Assembly (NCBI GenBank): GCA_017481495.1 | Contig: JAFUPC010000124.1 | Span: 27,876-91,875 of the forward strand | Length of the DNA: 64,000 bases | Reading direction: 5' to 3' | From: Clostridia bacterium | Lineage (GTDB): Bacteria; Bacillota; Clostridia; Oscillospirales; CAG-272 | Part shown: positions 24,566 to 32,520 of the stretch, piece after piece | Layout: every line of letters starts with the position of its first letter | How positions within the stretch are numbered: the first letter of the stretch is position 1 | Notes under the pieces: generated by a model | Seen by the model: only the letters and a program-made list of their open reading frames with translations | Databases searched by the model: none | What the model was told of the DNA's origin: nothing | Made by a program: the position numbers and the translations under genes

Positions 24566-24624
24566 TGTGTAACGGTTCACAATGCTGTGTACCGATACAC
24601 ATAGTTTATGTATAACGATACACA
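24566..24624. repeat. three operator-like 16-bp dyads
   Basis: TGTGTAACGGTTCACA (24566), TGTGTACCGATACACA (24586) and TGTATAACGATACACA (24609) fit TGTrTAnCGrTwCACA, spaced 20 and 23 bases apart. They lie between the convergent ends of the lipoprotein and sialidase genes, an odd place for operators. Confidence 0.65.
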
Positions 24625-24634
24625 AGCAGGACGC

Positions 24635-25786
24635 TCAATCCGCATCCAACGTCCAACGGGTGTACAGAATGGAGCATTTTCCGTCGTACTTGCCCGTGGT
24701 TTCGTCGTAGTATTTCTGATAATACACCGTCAGAATGCTTCCGTCGTCCAGCTCCACGGAAGCGGGATAGCCGAGGTCGCCGCCCTCTGCGCGGTGGTCA
24801 AGGTCATAGTCCTCCGTCCACGTTTCGCCGTTGTCCCACGACACGACGGCGCGTTCGCCGAACGGTGCTTCCCGTCTGCCGTACACGCAGATAAGCGCGC
24901 CGGACGAGTGCCGGAGCAGGTGGGGCGGGGAACCGGAAATGCCGAGCGACTCCCATTCCGTCCACGTTCTGCCGCCGTCCTTCGACTTTGTCGAATACAT
25001 CGTGAAACCGTGCGCAACGCCGTTTCCCTGTGCGCGGATCATGCCGTACAGCGTGCCGTCGTCAAGCTCGATGACGTGCGGCTCGTGGAAATTGTCCCAA
25101 TGGAGCTCCGCTGGCTTTGTAAGATCGCCGCGCTTTTCCCAGGTATAGCCGCCGTCGGTGCTGGCGTATGCGGAAATGAGCAGCGCATCTGCCGTGTTTC
25201 CGGGAACGCCCATCTTGTCCGGCAGATAATGCTCCTTGCCGAGATACAGAAGTGTGCCGTCCCGGCACAAGGACGGCCCGTGGGGTGCGGAGATCGGTGT
25301 CCAGATCTTCTCGCTCCACGTCATGCCATAATCCTCGGATACGCGGACATAAGAGCCGCCCCTGGCATCTTCCTCCGACAGCCGTTCAAACGCGGACAGC
25401 ATTCCGACGGTCAGAGGGGTCTCCATCGGGGTGGCGGAATTGCGGATGCCGGTATAATAGTGGTTCAGATACACATCCGCCGGATGGGTGAACCAGGTCA
25501 CGAGCATCCGTCCGTTGCCCATGTAGAGAATGCCCGCATCGCGGTCGTCAAGATAGGTGTCGTTGATGATGATGGGCGGCGACCAGGTCTCGCCGTCGTT
25601 TTTTGAGATGTACATCGCGGTCTTGCCGAACGGGCAGACGTGTTCACAGCGGAACGACGATGCGACCGCGTACAGCGTGCCGTTCTCGTCCCGTGCGATG
25701 GACGGCCAGCCCTGATAGGCGAACATACTGCCCTGTACCCGGTTGACAATGCCGTGTTTGACGGTTTTCGGTGTTTTTTCGGTCAT
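24635..25786 (-). CDS. sialidase-family (BNR/Asp-box) hydrolase
   Basis: A 383-residue six-bladed beta-propeller protein with five Asp-box motifs (SxDxGxTW): SKNDGETW, SEDYGMTW, STDGGYTW, SKDGGRTW and SWDNGETW. The family includes exo-alpha-sialidases (GH33) and relatives. No signal peptide is visible, so the protein is predicted to be cytoplasmic, unusual for a mucin-degrading sialidase; it may act on imported sialosides or be a related hydrolase. It is the last gene of a minus-strand operon, starting three bases after the stop of the solute-binding lipoprotein, and it probably acts with the sialic-acid aldolase at 27307-28209. Confidence 0.82.
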   Translation of the reverse strand: MTEKTPKTVKHGIVNRVQGSMFAYQGWPSIARDENGTLYAVASSFRCEHVCPFGKTAMYISKNDGETWSPPIIINDTYLDDRDAGILYMGNGRMLVTWFTHPADVYLNHYYTGIRNSATPMETPLTVGMLSAFERLSEEDARGGSYVRVSEDYGMTWSEKIWTPISAPHGPSLCRDGTLLYLGKEHYLPDKMGVPGNTADALLISAYASTDGGYTWEKRGDLTKPAELHWDNFHEPHVIELDDGTLYGMIRAQGNGVAHGFTMYSTKSKDGGRTWTEWESLGISGSPPHLLRHSSGALICVYGRREAPFGERAVVSWDNGETWTEDYDLDHRAEGGDLGYPASVELDDGSILTVYYQKYYDETTGKYDGKCSILYTRWTLDAD

Positions 25787-25789
25787 ATG

Positions 25790-27253
25790 TCAGGTCTCCT
25801 TTACGGCGTTTGTGATTTTTTCAAACGCTTTTTCGATGGATTTCTCTTTTTTCGCATATTCGGATGCGAAATCGGTGCTTTTCTTGTCGATGGTAACGAT
25901 GCCGATGATATTGTATCCGCTTCCTGTCTCATCAAAGTTGAAACCAAAGTCAAAGACCTTGTTTTCATGCAGCATCTGGATCACGCGGTACGAATTTTCG
26001 TCCCGCACCGCTTTGTTTTCCAGAACGATGTCAAAGAACGCGGGGCGGATTTCCTTGTAGCTGTAATATGCCAGCGCTTCCGCGATCATGCCGGTGCGCG
26101 CCGGATCGTCTGCATTGGACGGAACGCCGATGAGTCCCGCACCGCAGAACACGCGGTAATTTTCCTGGGTTTCGTCAAATTTTGGAAGCGGCAGAATGCC
26201 GAAATCAAATTCGATCTCCCGCAGATAGGAATACAGTCCTCCGATGTCGAGCGTCGTCAGAAATGACCGTCCCTCTGTCAGCATGGAGCGGTAGGTGCTC
26301 TCTGGATAAGAAGCATTGGAATACCCGTCGAGATACGTTTCGCCCGAATAAATCCGGTCATAATATTTGGAAACGATCTCCGCCATGCGTTCGGTGTTCA
26401 ACGTCAAGACTGGCCAGCCGTCCTCGTCGGGCACGGTCACGCGCTGGTCACAGCAGTACATATACTGATACGCACTGCCGCTGTTGTCAAGCAGACCGTA
26501 CTGATCGACCTCCGTCATCTTGCCGTCGCCGTTCAAGTCCTGCGCGATGCCTTTGATGATTTCGGTCATATAATCCATCGTCCATTCGCCGTCGAACACG
26601 GTCTCGTAGAGGTCTTTGGATAAATCCATTCCCGTGAGATACGTCTTGTTGAACAGAACCGCCTGCATTCCCTGCCACGTCATGACGATGTCACCGGATG
26701 CGTAAAAGAGCTTTCCGCCGATGCCGAGGGATTCGGTCATAGAGCTGTTCCACCACGGCTGGGAAAAATCAACATGGGCAATCTCGTTCCAGTCGTAGAG
26801 CAGCTTGTCCGTGACCATCGCCGCAACGCCGACTGTTGCATGAGGGAGAACGAAATCATACTCGTTGTCGCCTGCCATGACGGAAGTTTTCAGAGTGGTC
26901 GCGGGTGAATCGACTTCGACTGTCTCAAAGGTGACGTTCAGAAGCTCGGAAACCAGATGGTTGCGTTCCGCCGCCGTGTCGTTCAGTGTATCGCCGTCGG
27001 AATCGACGTTCAGACGGAAATTGTTGTTGTAGCCAGTGACGGTCAGATACGTGACGGTGTGACCATCAAAATCCGCCTCCGGCAGGGAAAGGGTCGGACC
27101 GGTTTCTTCCGTGACGGCGGTAGTGGTGACCTTGCCGGCGGTGACAGTATCACCGGTCGAGTAGCCGGGGCCGGTTTCGCCGCCGCAGGCGACCACGGTC
27201 AGCAGAATCGCCGCCAATGCGGAGATCAGAGGTGCAGTATGTGTGCGTTTCAT
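25790..27253 (-). CDS. extracellular solute-binding lipoprotein (probable sialoside/sugar binding)
   Basis: A 487-residue lipoprotein. The start at 27253 gives a signal peptide MKRTHTAPLISALAAILLTV followed by lipobox VVAC; the longer frame to 27361 lacks a signal peptide at its start. The mature part fits a family-1 sugar SBP: NHLVSELLNVTFE, then GDNEYDFVLPHA, LYDWNEIAHVDF and ALAYYSYKEIRPAFFDIVL. It is encoded between the aldolase and the sialidase-family protein, so binding of sialic acid or a sialylated glycan is inferred. No permease genes are in this operon, so transport subunits must be elsewhere. Confidence 0.85.
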   Translation of the reverse strand: MKRTHTAPLISALAAILLTVVACGGETGPGYSTGDTVTAGKVTTTAVTEETGPTLSLPEADFDGHTVTYLTVTGYNNNFRLNVDSDGDTLNDTAAERNHLVSELLNVTFETVEVDSPATTLKTSVMAGDNEYDFVLPHATVGVAAMVTDKLLYDWNEIAHVDFSQPWWNSSMTESLGIGGKLFYASGDIVMTWQGMQAVLFNKTYLTGMDLSKDLYETVFDGEWTMDYMTEIIKGIAQDLNGDGKMTEVDQYGLLDNSGSAYQYMYCCDQRVTVPDEDGWPVLTLNTERMAEIVSKYYDRIYSGETYLDGYSNASYPESTYRSMLTEGRSFLTTLDIGGLYSYLREIEFDFGILPLPKFDETQENYRVFCGAGLIGVPSNADDPARTGMIAEALAYYSYKEIRPAFFDIVLENKAVRDENSYRVIQMLHENKVFDFGFNFDETGSGYNIIGIVTIDKKSTDFASEYAKKEKSIEKAFEKITNAVKET

Positions 27254-27306
27254 TTTGTGGGGTTCAGCTCCTTTCTGGAAAAATTGTAATATTACAAAAT
27301 GAAAAA

Positions 27307-28209
27307 TCAGGAAATCATGTAATCGACGCCGAGATTTGCCCGGACATCCTCTGCAAGACAAGCGATCTTGTTCGCTTCCAGCGGTCGGAAGGGTTTGCGG
27401 CAGGTGCCGTAGTCCAGTCCGCCGAGCCGCAGAATTTCTTTCGTCGCGGGCATAACGCCGTATTTCAGCACGGCGGCGATGATCTCATTGGCTTTGGACT
27501 GCATCGCAAGCGCATCCTGCATTTTTCCTTCCTTATATAGACGGTAGATGGCAAGCATCCGCTCTGCCTGGAAGTTGTAGGTCGTGCCGATGCCGCCGTC
27601 CGCGCCTGCCGCAAGGCCTGAGAGCAGCATTTCGTCGGAGCCGTTGTAGAAAACATGATCGGGATGCTCCGTGCGCAGGCGTTCCAGCTGGAAAAAGTCG
27701 GATGCGGTGAACTTCATGCCGGCGACACCGGGAATCATCAGAAGCTCATGCAGCTGCTCGGCATTGAGCGTCATGCCGGTGCGTGCGGGGATGTTGTAAA
27801 TGATGACCGGGAGCGACGATGCCTTTGTGATGTCGATGTAATACTGCTTCACGTCGGCAAACGAATATGCAAAATACAGCGGCGTGACGGAGGACAGTGC
27901 CGTTGCCCCTGCCTTTTCCGCGTGCGCGGCAAGCTCGCAGGTCTCGCGCGTTCCGGTCGCACCGATGTGCGCGATGACGGTGATCTTCCCCTGTGTCTCG
28001 GCAAGCACCGCTTCTAAAAGCGTTTTACGTTCTTCGACGGAGCATAACAGCATCTCGCCGGACGAGCCGCCGACATACAGGCCGTGAACGCCCCGGTTCA
28101 TCAGATGACGGACAAGTGTCCTGACACGCGCGGTGTCAATGGCGGACAGATCGTCGGTGAAGCCGGTGAGCAGGGCGGGCATGATGCCTTTCAGATTTTC
28201 GGGTTTCAT
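27307..28209 (-). CDS. nanA: N-acetylneuraminate lyase-like DapA-family aldolase
   Basis: A 300-residue class I aldolase of the DapA/NanA superfamily, which splits N-acetylneuraminate into N-acetylmannosamine and pyruvate. The Schiff-base lysine is Lys166 in VAGMKFTASDFF and the catalytic Tyr138 lies in IIYNIPARTG. The GGSSGE loop (47-52) and YNGSDEMLLSGLAAGADGG are closer to N-acetylneuraminate lyases than to dihydrodipicolinate synthases (usually GGTTGE). It is first in the sialic-acid operon and is preceded by a perfect promoter at 28249-28277. Confidence 0.87.
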   Translation of the reverse strand: MKPENLKGIMPALLTGFTDDLSAIDTARVRTLVRHLMNRGVHGLYVGGSSGEMLLCSVEERKTLLEAVLAETQGKITVIAHIGATGTRETCELAAHAEKAGATALSSVTPLYFAYSFADVKQYYIDITKASSLPVIIYNIPARTGMTLNAEQLHELLMIPGVAGMKFTASDFFQLERLRTEHPDHVFYNGSDEMLLSGLAAGADGGIGTTYNFQAERMLAIYRLYKEGKMQDALAMQSKANEIIAAVLKYGVMPATKEILRLGGLDYGTCRKPFRPLEANKIACLAEDVRANLGVDYMIS

Positions 28210-28248
28210 GGGTTTCTACCTCATTTCTGCGTGAATTTCGTTGGTTCT

Positions 28249-28277
28249 ATTATACCAGATGATGAGGGGATTGTCAA
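28249..28277 (-). promoter_or_regulatory. consensus promoter of the sialic-acid operon
   Basis: Minus-strand TTGACA (28277-28272), 17-base spacer, TATAAT (28254-28249), 40 bases before the nanA start. No obvious operator palindrome was seen beside it. Confidence 0.85.
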
Positions 28278-28330
28278 GAGATTTTGGTGAGAGTGTCGGC
28301 TTAAGAATGGAAATATGCTTTCGCTGATTC

Positions 28331-28405
28331 TGTAATATGTTGTTTCGCCTAAAACCTTACTATTGCAAGAATGCAGTGTGAACGGTTCGCACGGAAAACA
28401 TTCAC
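28331..28405. repeat. dispersed intergenic repeat, second family, copy 1
   Basis: About 75 bases (containing GTTGTTTCG, CTAAAA, GCAAGAA and GGTTC) aligning with 37669-37744 at roughly two-thirds identity by eye. It lies between the nanA promoter region and the 3' end of the flippase gene. Confidence 0.5.
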
Positions 28406-28442
28406 GCTTGCTTCCTTGCAAAAACAATCCTGAAACCCCGCC

Positions 28443-30038
28443 TCATCCCTCCCGCCTTTCCCATTTTCCGAACACCCACAGAAACCCCCCGTAAAAAATC
28501 CCGGTAACCAGAATATGCACAAACAGTCCCACCCACGCAAACCGGAATGTTATACCGATGTCCGCCATTCCCCGCAGAAACCACACCGCCAGACTTCCCG
28601 CGCCGATGACAGAGACGGCGGGCGTGACGACCCAGCGCAGGACGGGAATGCGCAGTCCGGTCACGGAGATCAGCTTTGACAGGGACAGCGCGAGGTTGAA
28701 AATTTCCGATGCGTACAGAAGCAAGCAGTACCCGCGGATGCCAAGAGCGGGGAGGAGCAGATACGCCATCAGCACGCAGAATGCCGCATCGAGAATGTTG
28801 TAGCGCATGGACGCGACCTGCTCGTCAAGCCCTTTCAGAAACGCATCGACGACTGTGTCAAGATACATGACCGGAATGAGCGCGGCAAGGGTGTGAAGAT
28901 ACGTCCCGGTTTCCGTGTTTCCGCCGAGCAGGGCACCGAGTTCCTCGGAAAAACACAGCATGATGCCGGACACAAAGATGGCATAACAAAGGGTCGTGCC
29001 GAGCATTCGCTTCTCCCATCGTTGAACGGCATTCTTATCCCCCGATGCGCGGAATGCGGCGATCTCCGGAACGAGCAGACTGGCGGCGGACTGGAGCAGT
29101 GCCGCGGGGAAGAGCAGAACCGGCAGAACGACTCCGTGAACCGTACCGTAAGCGGCGAGTGCTTCCTCCGCACCGATCCCGGATCGGCGCAGTCCCGACG
29201 GGATGAGCAGGTGCAGAAGCGTTCCCAGACCAGAACGGATGCAGGCGGTCATTGCGATGGGGACGGCGATGCGGATGATGGCACGGGAAACCGTTTCCGC
29301 AACGGAAACAGTGCCGGCACTTTGGGTTGTCTGTGTACCGGAATGTGCGGAACGCGCAGAACGCCCGGGCTCGGGTTTTGCCGCCGCACGCGACAGACGT
29401 TTTGCATCCGGGAAATAAAGCAGCCACGACAAAAGCAGTCCTACAATTTCCGAGACAAGACACCCGATGACAAGCGCAAGACACGCGGATTCCGCGCCTT
29501 TCCCCGACCAGAGATGCAGAAGCAGAACCGTCATCGCAATGCGGGAAAGCTGGGAGGACACCCCGACAACGGCACAAGAAAACGCTCGCCGCCGCGCGGT
29601 GAAATAGCCGCCGAGTGCCGCCGAAAGTGCCAGCGGAACCAGCGACAGCGCAAGCACCCGCAGGGACGGAATACTCTCTGTATCCCGCAGAAGATATGTC
29701 CCGATGGGCGCGGAAAACAACAATAACAGCAACGCGGAAGAACTGCCGGTCAGAAAACTGTATAACAGTCCTGTTCGGACTGCCCTGCGGATACGCGGTG
29801 CGGCGGAATCCGTTTCTCCCGCCTCCGATACCACCCGCGTGACGGCAAGTCCGATGCCCGCCGATGCCAGCGTCACGGCAAAACCGTACACCGACATGAC
29901 AAGGGAAAACCGTCCCAACCCCGCCGCACCGAGCCGGGCAGTCAGATAAAGATTGAACAGCATTCCGACCCCGCGCATTCCGAGTGCGGCGGCGGTCAGA
30001 AGCAGGGCATTGGCAAAAAATCGGTTCCGACGGGTCAT
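28443..30038 (-). CDS. SpoVB-like polysaccharide/lipid flippase (MOP superfamily)
   Basis: A 531-residue polytopic membrane protein with about 12-14 predicted helices. The N-terminus (ALLLTAAALGMRGVGMLFNL, then LGAAGLGRFSLVMSVYGFAV) resembles SpoVB/MurJ-type members of the multidrug/oligosaccharidyl-lipid/polysaccharide exporter superfamily. A hydrophilic Arg/Ser/Thr loop (about residues 215-250) separates the two halves. It probably flips lipid-linked glycan or peptidoglycan precursors. The ATG at 30038 follows AAGGAG. It is divergent from the MoxR operon; its own promoter was not clear. Confidence 0.83.
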   Translation of the reverse strand: MTRRNRFFANALLLTAAALGMRGVGMLFNLYLTARLGAAGLGRFSLVMSVYGFAVTLASAGIGLAVTRVVSEAGETDSAAPRIRRAVRTGLLYSFLTGSSSALLLLLFSAPIGTYLLRDTESIPSLRVLALSLVPLALSAALGGYFTARRRAFSCAVVGVSSQLSRIAMTVLLLHLWSGKGAESACLALVIGCLVSEIVGLLLSWLLYFPDAKRLSRAAAKPEPGRSARSAHSGTQTTQSAGTVSVAETVSRAIIRIAVPIAMTACIRSGLGTLLHLLIPSGLRRSGIGAEEALAAYGTVHGVVLPVLLFPAALLQSAASLLVPEIAAFRASGDKNAVQRWEKRMLGTTLCYAIFVSGIMLCFSEELGALLGGNTETGTYLHTLAALIPVMYLDTVVDAFLKGLDEQVASMRYNILDAAFCVLMAYLLLPALGIRGYCLLLYASEIFNLALSLSKLISVTGLRIPVLRWVVTPAVSVIGAGSLAVWFLRGMADIGITFRFAWVGLFVHILVTGIFYGGFLWVFGKWERREG

Positions 30039-30160
30039 GGCAGGCAGTTCTCCTTATGATAATTTCTCTTTATTTTATTGGAACCGCCGGAAATTTATGA
30101 AAATGCAGAGACAAAACGGAAAAAGTATGGTATAATATTAGAAGAATATGAAATTTTATC

Positions 30161-30189
30161 TTGACATCACGCTAAAACTATGGTATAAT
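30161..30189 (+). promoter_or_regulatory. consensus promoter of the moxR-DUF58 operon
   Basis: TTGACA (30161-30166), 17-base spacer, TATAAT (30184-30189); the leader to the ATG at 30280 is about 85 bases. A second TATAAT at 30131 has no good -35. Confidence 0.85.
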
Positions 30190-30279
30190 AGAATTACAGA
30201 AAAGGTTCATCTGACTGCGTGACAAAAAAACGAGACACCAAATCGTTTCAAATAAACTCAAAACGAAAGGAATCCCAAG

Positions 30280-31239
30280 ATGAAAGCCGAATCCATCCGC
30301 ACCCTGACGAAAGTGATCAACGCAAACATTTCCCGCGTCATTTACGGCAAGGAGGAAAAGATCAACTACATCCTCTGCGCACTGCTCTGCGGCGGACACG
30401 TTCTGCTCGACGACATCCCCGGCACGGGCAAAACCTCCCTTGCGCGAGCGCTGGCGAAGAGCATTTCCGCCGATGACGATGCGTTCCGGCGCATCCAGTT
30501 CACCCCCGACCTGCTCCCGTCCGACATCACCGGTATCCATTATTACAATCAGAAAGAAAACGAATTCGTGTTTCGTCCAGGTCCGGTGTTCTCCCATGTC
30601 ATCATCGCGGATGAAATCAACCGCACCACGCCGCGCACGCAGTCTGCCTTGCTTGAATGTATGGAAGAAGGGCAGACGACCATCGACGGCGAGACGTTTG
30701 TGTTGCCGAAGCCCTTTTTCATCATCGCAACGCAGAACCCCATCGAGTCGCAGGGGACGTTCCCACTGCCCGAGGCGCAGATTGACCGATTCCTGATGCG
30801 CCTGTCGCTCGGTTATCCGGCGGCGGAGGAGGAAAAGGCGATTCTCGACGGACACATTGTCGCATCCCCGCTCGGAGAACTGGAAACCGTCTGCTCCATT
30901 GACGAGTTGACCGAAGCACAGCGCGGCATCCGCGACATCCATCTCTCCGATGCGGTCAAGGATTACATCGTGCGCATTGCGCACGCCACGCGCGAGACCG
31001 ACCGTCTGCGGCTCGGCATTTCCCCGCGTGCTTCTCTGGCACTGGCGCACGCTTCTCAGGCGTGGGCGGCGATGCAGGGACGGGATTATGTCCTCCCCGA
31101 CGACGTCAAAGCGGTGGCAGTCCCCGTGCTTGCGCACCGCGTGGTGTCCCGCTCGCAAAGCTCCGTGCGGCTGGCACAGTCCACGGAAACGGTCATCGAA
31201 TATCTGCTGACCACCGTCCAGGCTCCCATCGAAGCATAA
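30280..31239 (+). CDS. MoxR-family AAA+ ATPase
   Basis: A 319-residue cytoplasmic AAA+ protein. Walker A is DDIPGTGKTS (Lys51), Walker B HVIIADEINR, sensor 1 IIATQNPIES, and the C-terminal lid contains RLGISPRASLAL. MoxR proteins act as chaperones for partner proteins encoded nearby, often with von Willebrand or DUF58 proteins, as here. The DUF58 gene follows 12 bases downstream. Confidence 0.93.
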   Translation: MKAESIRTLTKVINANISRVIYGKEEKINYILCALLCGGHVLLDDIPGTGKTSLARALAKSISADDDAFRRIQFTPDLLPSDITGIHYYNQKENEFVFRPGPVFSHVIIADEINRTTPRTQSALLECMEEGQTTIDGETFVLPKPFFIIATQNPIESQGTFPLPEAQIDRFLMRLSLGYPAAEEEKAILDGHIVASPLGELETVCSIDELTEAQRGIRDIHLSDAVKDYIVRIAHATRETDRLRLGISPRASLALAHASQAWAAMQGRDYVLPDDVKAVAVPVLAHRVVSRSQSSVRLAQSTETVIEYLLTTVQAPIEA

Positions 31240-31251
31240 GAGGATGCCGTC

Positions 31252-32505
31252 ATGCTTTACCTTGCCATTCTGCTCGGCGCGGTACTCATTTATGTCGTAC
31301 AGATGAAGCTCTACGAACGCCATACCACCGACCGGCTGACCTACCGCGTCCGCCCCGGTGCGGAGGAGGTGTTCGAGGATGAAGACGTCTACTTCTTTGA
31401 CGAAGTCGCAAACGACAAGCTCCTGCCGCTGCCGTTCCTCAAAGTCAACGACGACCTGCCCGACGGCCTGTTCTTTCATTTCGTTGACCCGGTTCCCGGG
31501 GCGGATACGATGAAGGACACCTACGAAGCGCAGGTGCAGTCCATTTATGTGCTGGAAAGCTATCAGAAGATCAGCCGCCGCTGGCGTGTGACTTGCAGAA
31601 AACGCGGCATCTACCGCATCGGCGATGCTCTGCTCGTGACAAACGACCTGTTCGGCATGAACAGCCGCTCCTTTGCCGCATCGACCCTGCCGGGTTTTGT
31701 GCCGTACCGTTTGACGGTCTTGCCGAAGCCCATCGACCTTGCATCGGCGTTCGTCGCAGCCGACGGTCTGACGGGGGACGTCATCACCAACCACAGCCTG
31801 CTCACCGACCCGCTCATCCGCGCCGGAACGAGAGAATACCGCACCGACGACCCCATGCGTGCCATCAACTGGAAATCCACCGCCGTGCACGGCCGTCTGA
31901 TGGTCAACGTCGAGGAGCATTACCGGCGGTTCGTGTTCAACATCGTGCTCAATATGCAGTCGCGCCCCATCGAGAAGCACCCGGACGTGCCGAGCGCACC
32001 GCACGACATTGAACGGTGCATCAGCATTGCCGCCACGCTCTTTGACCGCGCTTCCGCCGAAGATGTGCCGACCCGGCTCATCGTCAACACCCCCCACAAG
32101 TCCATCGAAACGGACGACTCCGCATCGGTTTCCGTCGTCGATATCGGCGACCCCGTGGGACGGCAGATCACCCTGTCTCGCAGTTATGAGGGACGGATGC
32201 AGACACTGGATGCCCTGCGCCTGCTTGCCGGTATTCCGATGGCGATCTCCGTTCCGGAGGAAAAGCTGCTTGACCACATCATCGAACATCCGGCTTTGTA
32301 TACGGAGGCGGCGGATCACACCGGCGCGGCAAGTCTGGTTTTCGTGACATCCTATTTTTCCGAGCGCATGATCCATTTTCACCGCGCGATGGAAGCGGTC
32401 GGCGTGAATGTCATCTATTACGTCACCAGTGCCAACCGCAATGCGCTTGACATTCCCGACGACATTGAGATCTATTTCTCCGTCGGTTCCATATTGACAC
32501 AGTAA
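31252..32505 (+). CDS. DUF58 domain-containing membrane protein
   Basis: A 417-residue protein with one N-terminal transmembrane helix (about residues 2-17). The DUF58 signature YRTDDPMRAINWKSTAVHGR lies around residues 196-215. Partners of this type work with a MoxR ATPase and transglutaminase-like membrane proteins; the molecular role is not known. It is preceded by AAGAGGA and followed 15 bases later by a large membrane protein in the same operon. Confidence 0.88.
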   Translation: MLYLAILLGAVLIYVVQMKLYERHTTDRLTYRVRPGAEEVFEDEDVYFFDEVANDKLLPLPFLKVNDDLPDGLFFHFVDPVPGADTMKDTYEAQVQSIYVLESYQKISRRWRVTCRKRGIYRIGDALLVTNDLFGMNSRSFAASTLPGFVPYRLTVLPKPIDLASAFVAADGLTGDVITNHSLLTDPLIRAGTREYRTDDPMRAINWKSTAVHGRLMVNVEEHYRRFVFNIVLNMQSRPIEKHPDVPSAPHDIERCISIAATLFDRASAEDVPTRLIVNTPHKSIETDDSASVSVVDIGDPVGRQITLSRSYEGRMQTLDALRLLAGIPMAISVPEEKLLDHIIEHPALYTEAADHTGAASLVFVTSYFSERMIHFHRAMEAVGVNVIYYVTSANRNALDIPDDIEIYFSVGSILTQ

Positions 32506-32520
32506 GGAGGCCGTGATACG

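Noticed and set aside
30178..32382. A 734-residue minus-strand frame opposite moxR and DUF58
   Set aside because: His/Gly/Val-rich shadow of two well-supported genes with promoter and ribosome binding sites; long antisense frames are expected with this codon bias.
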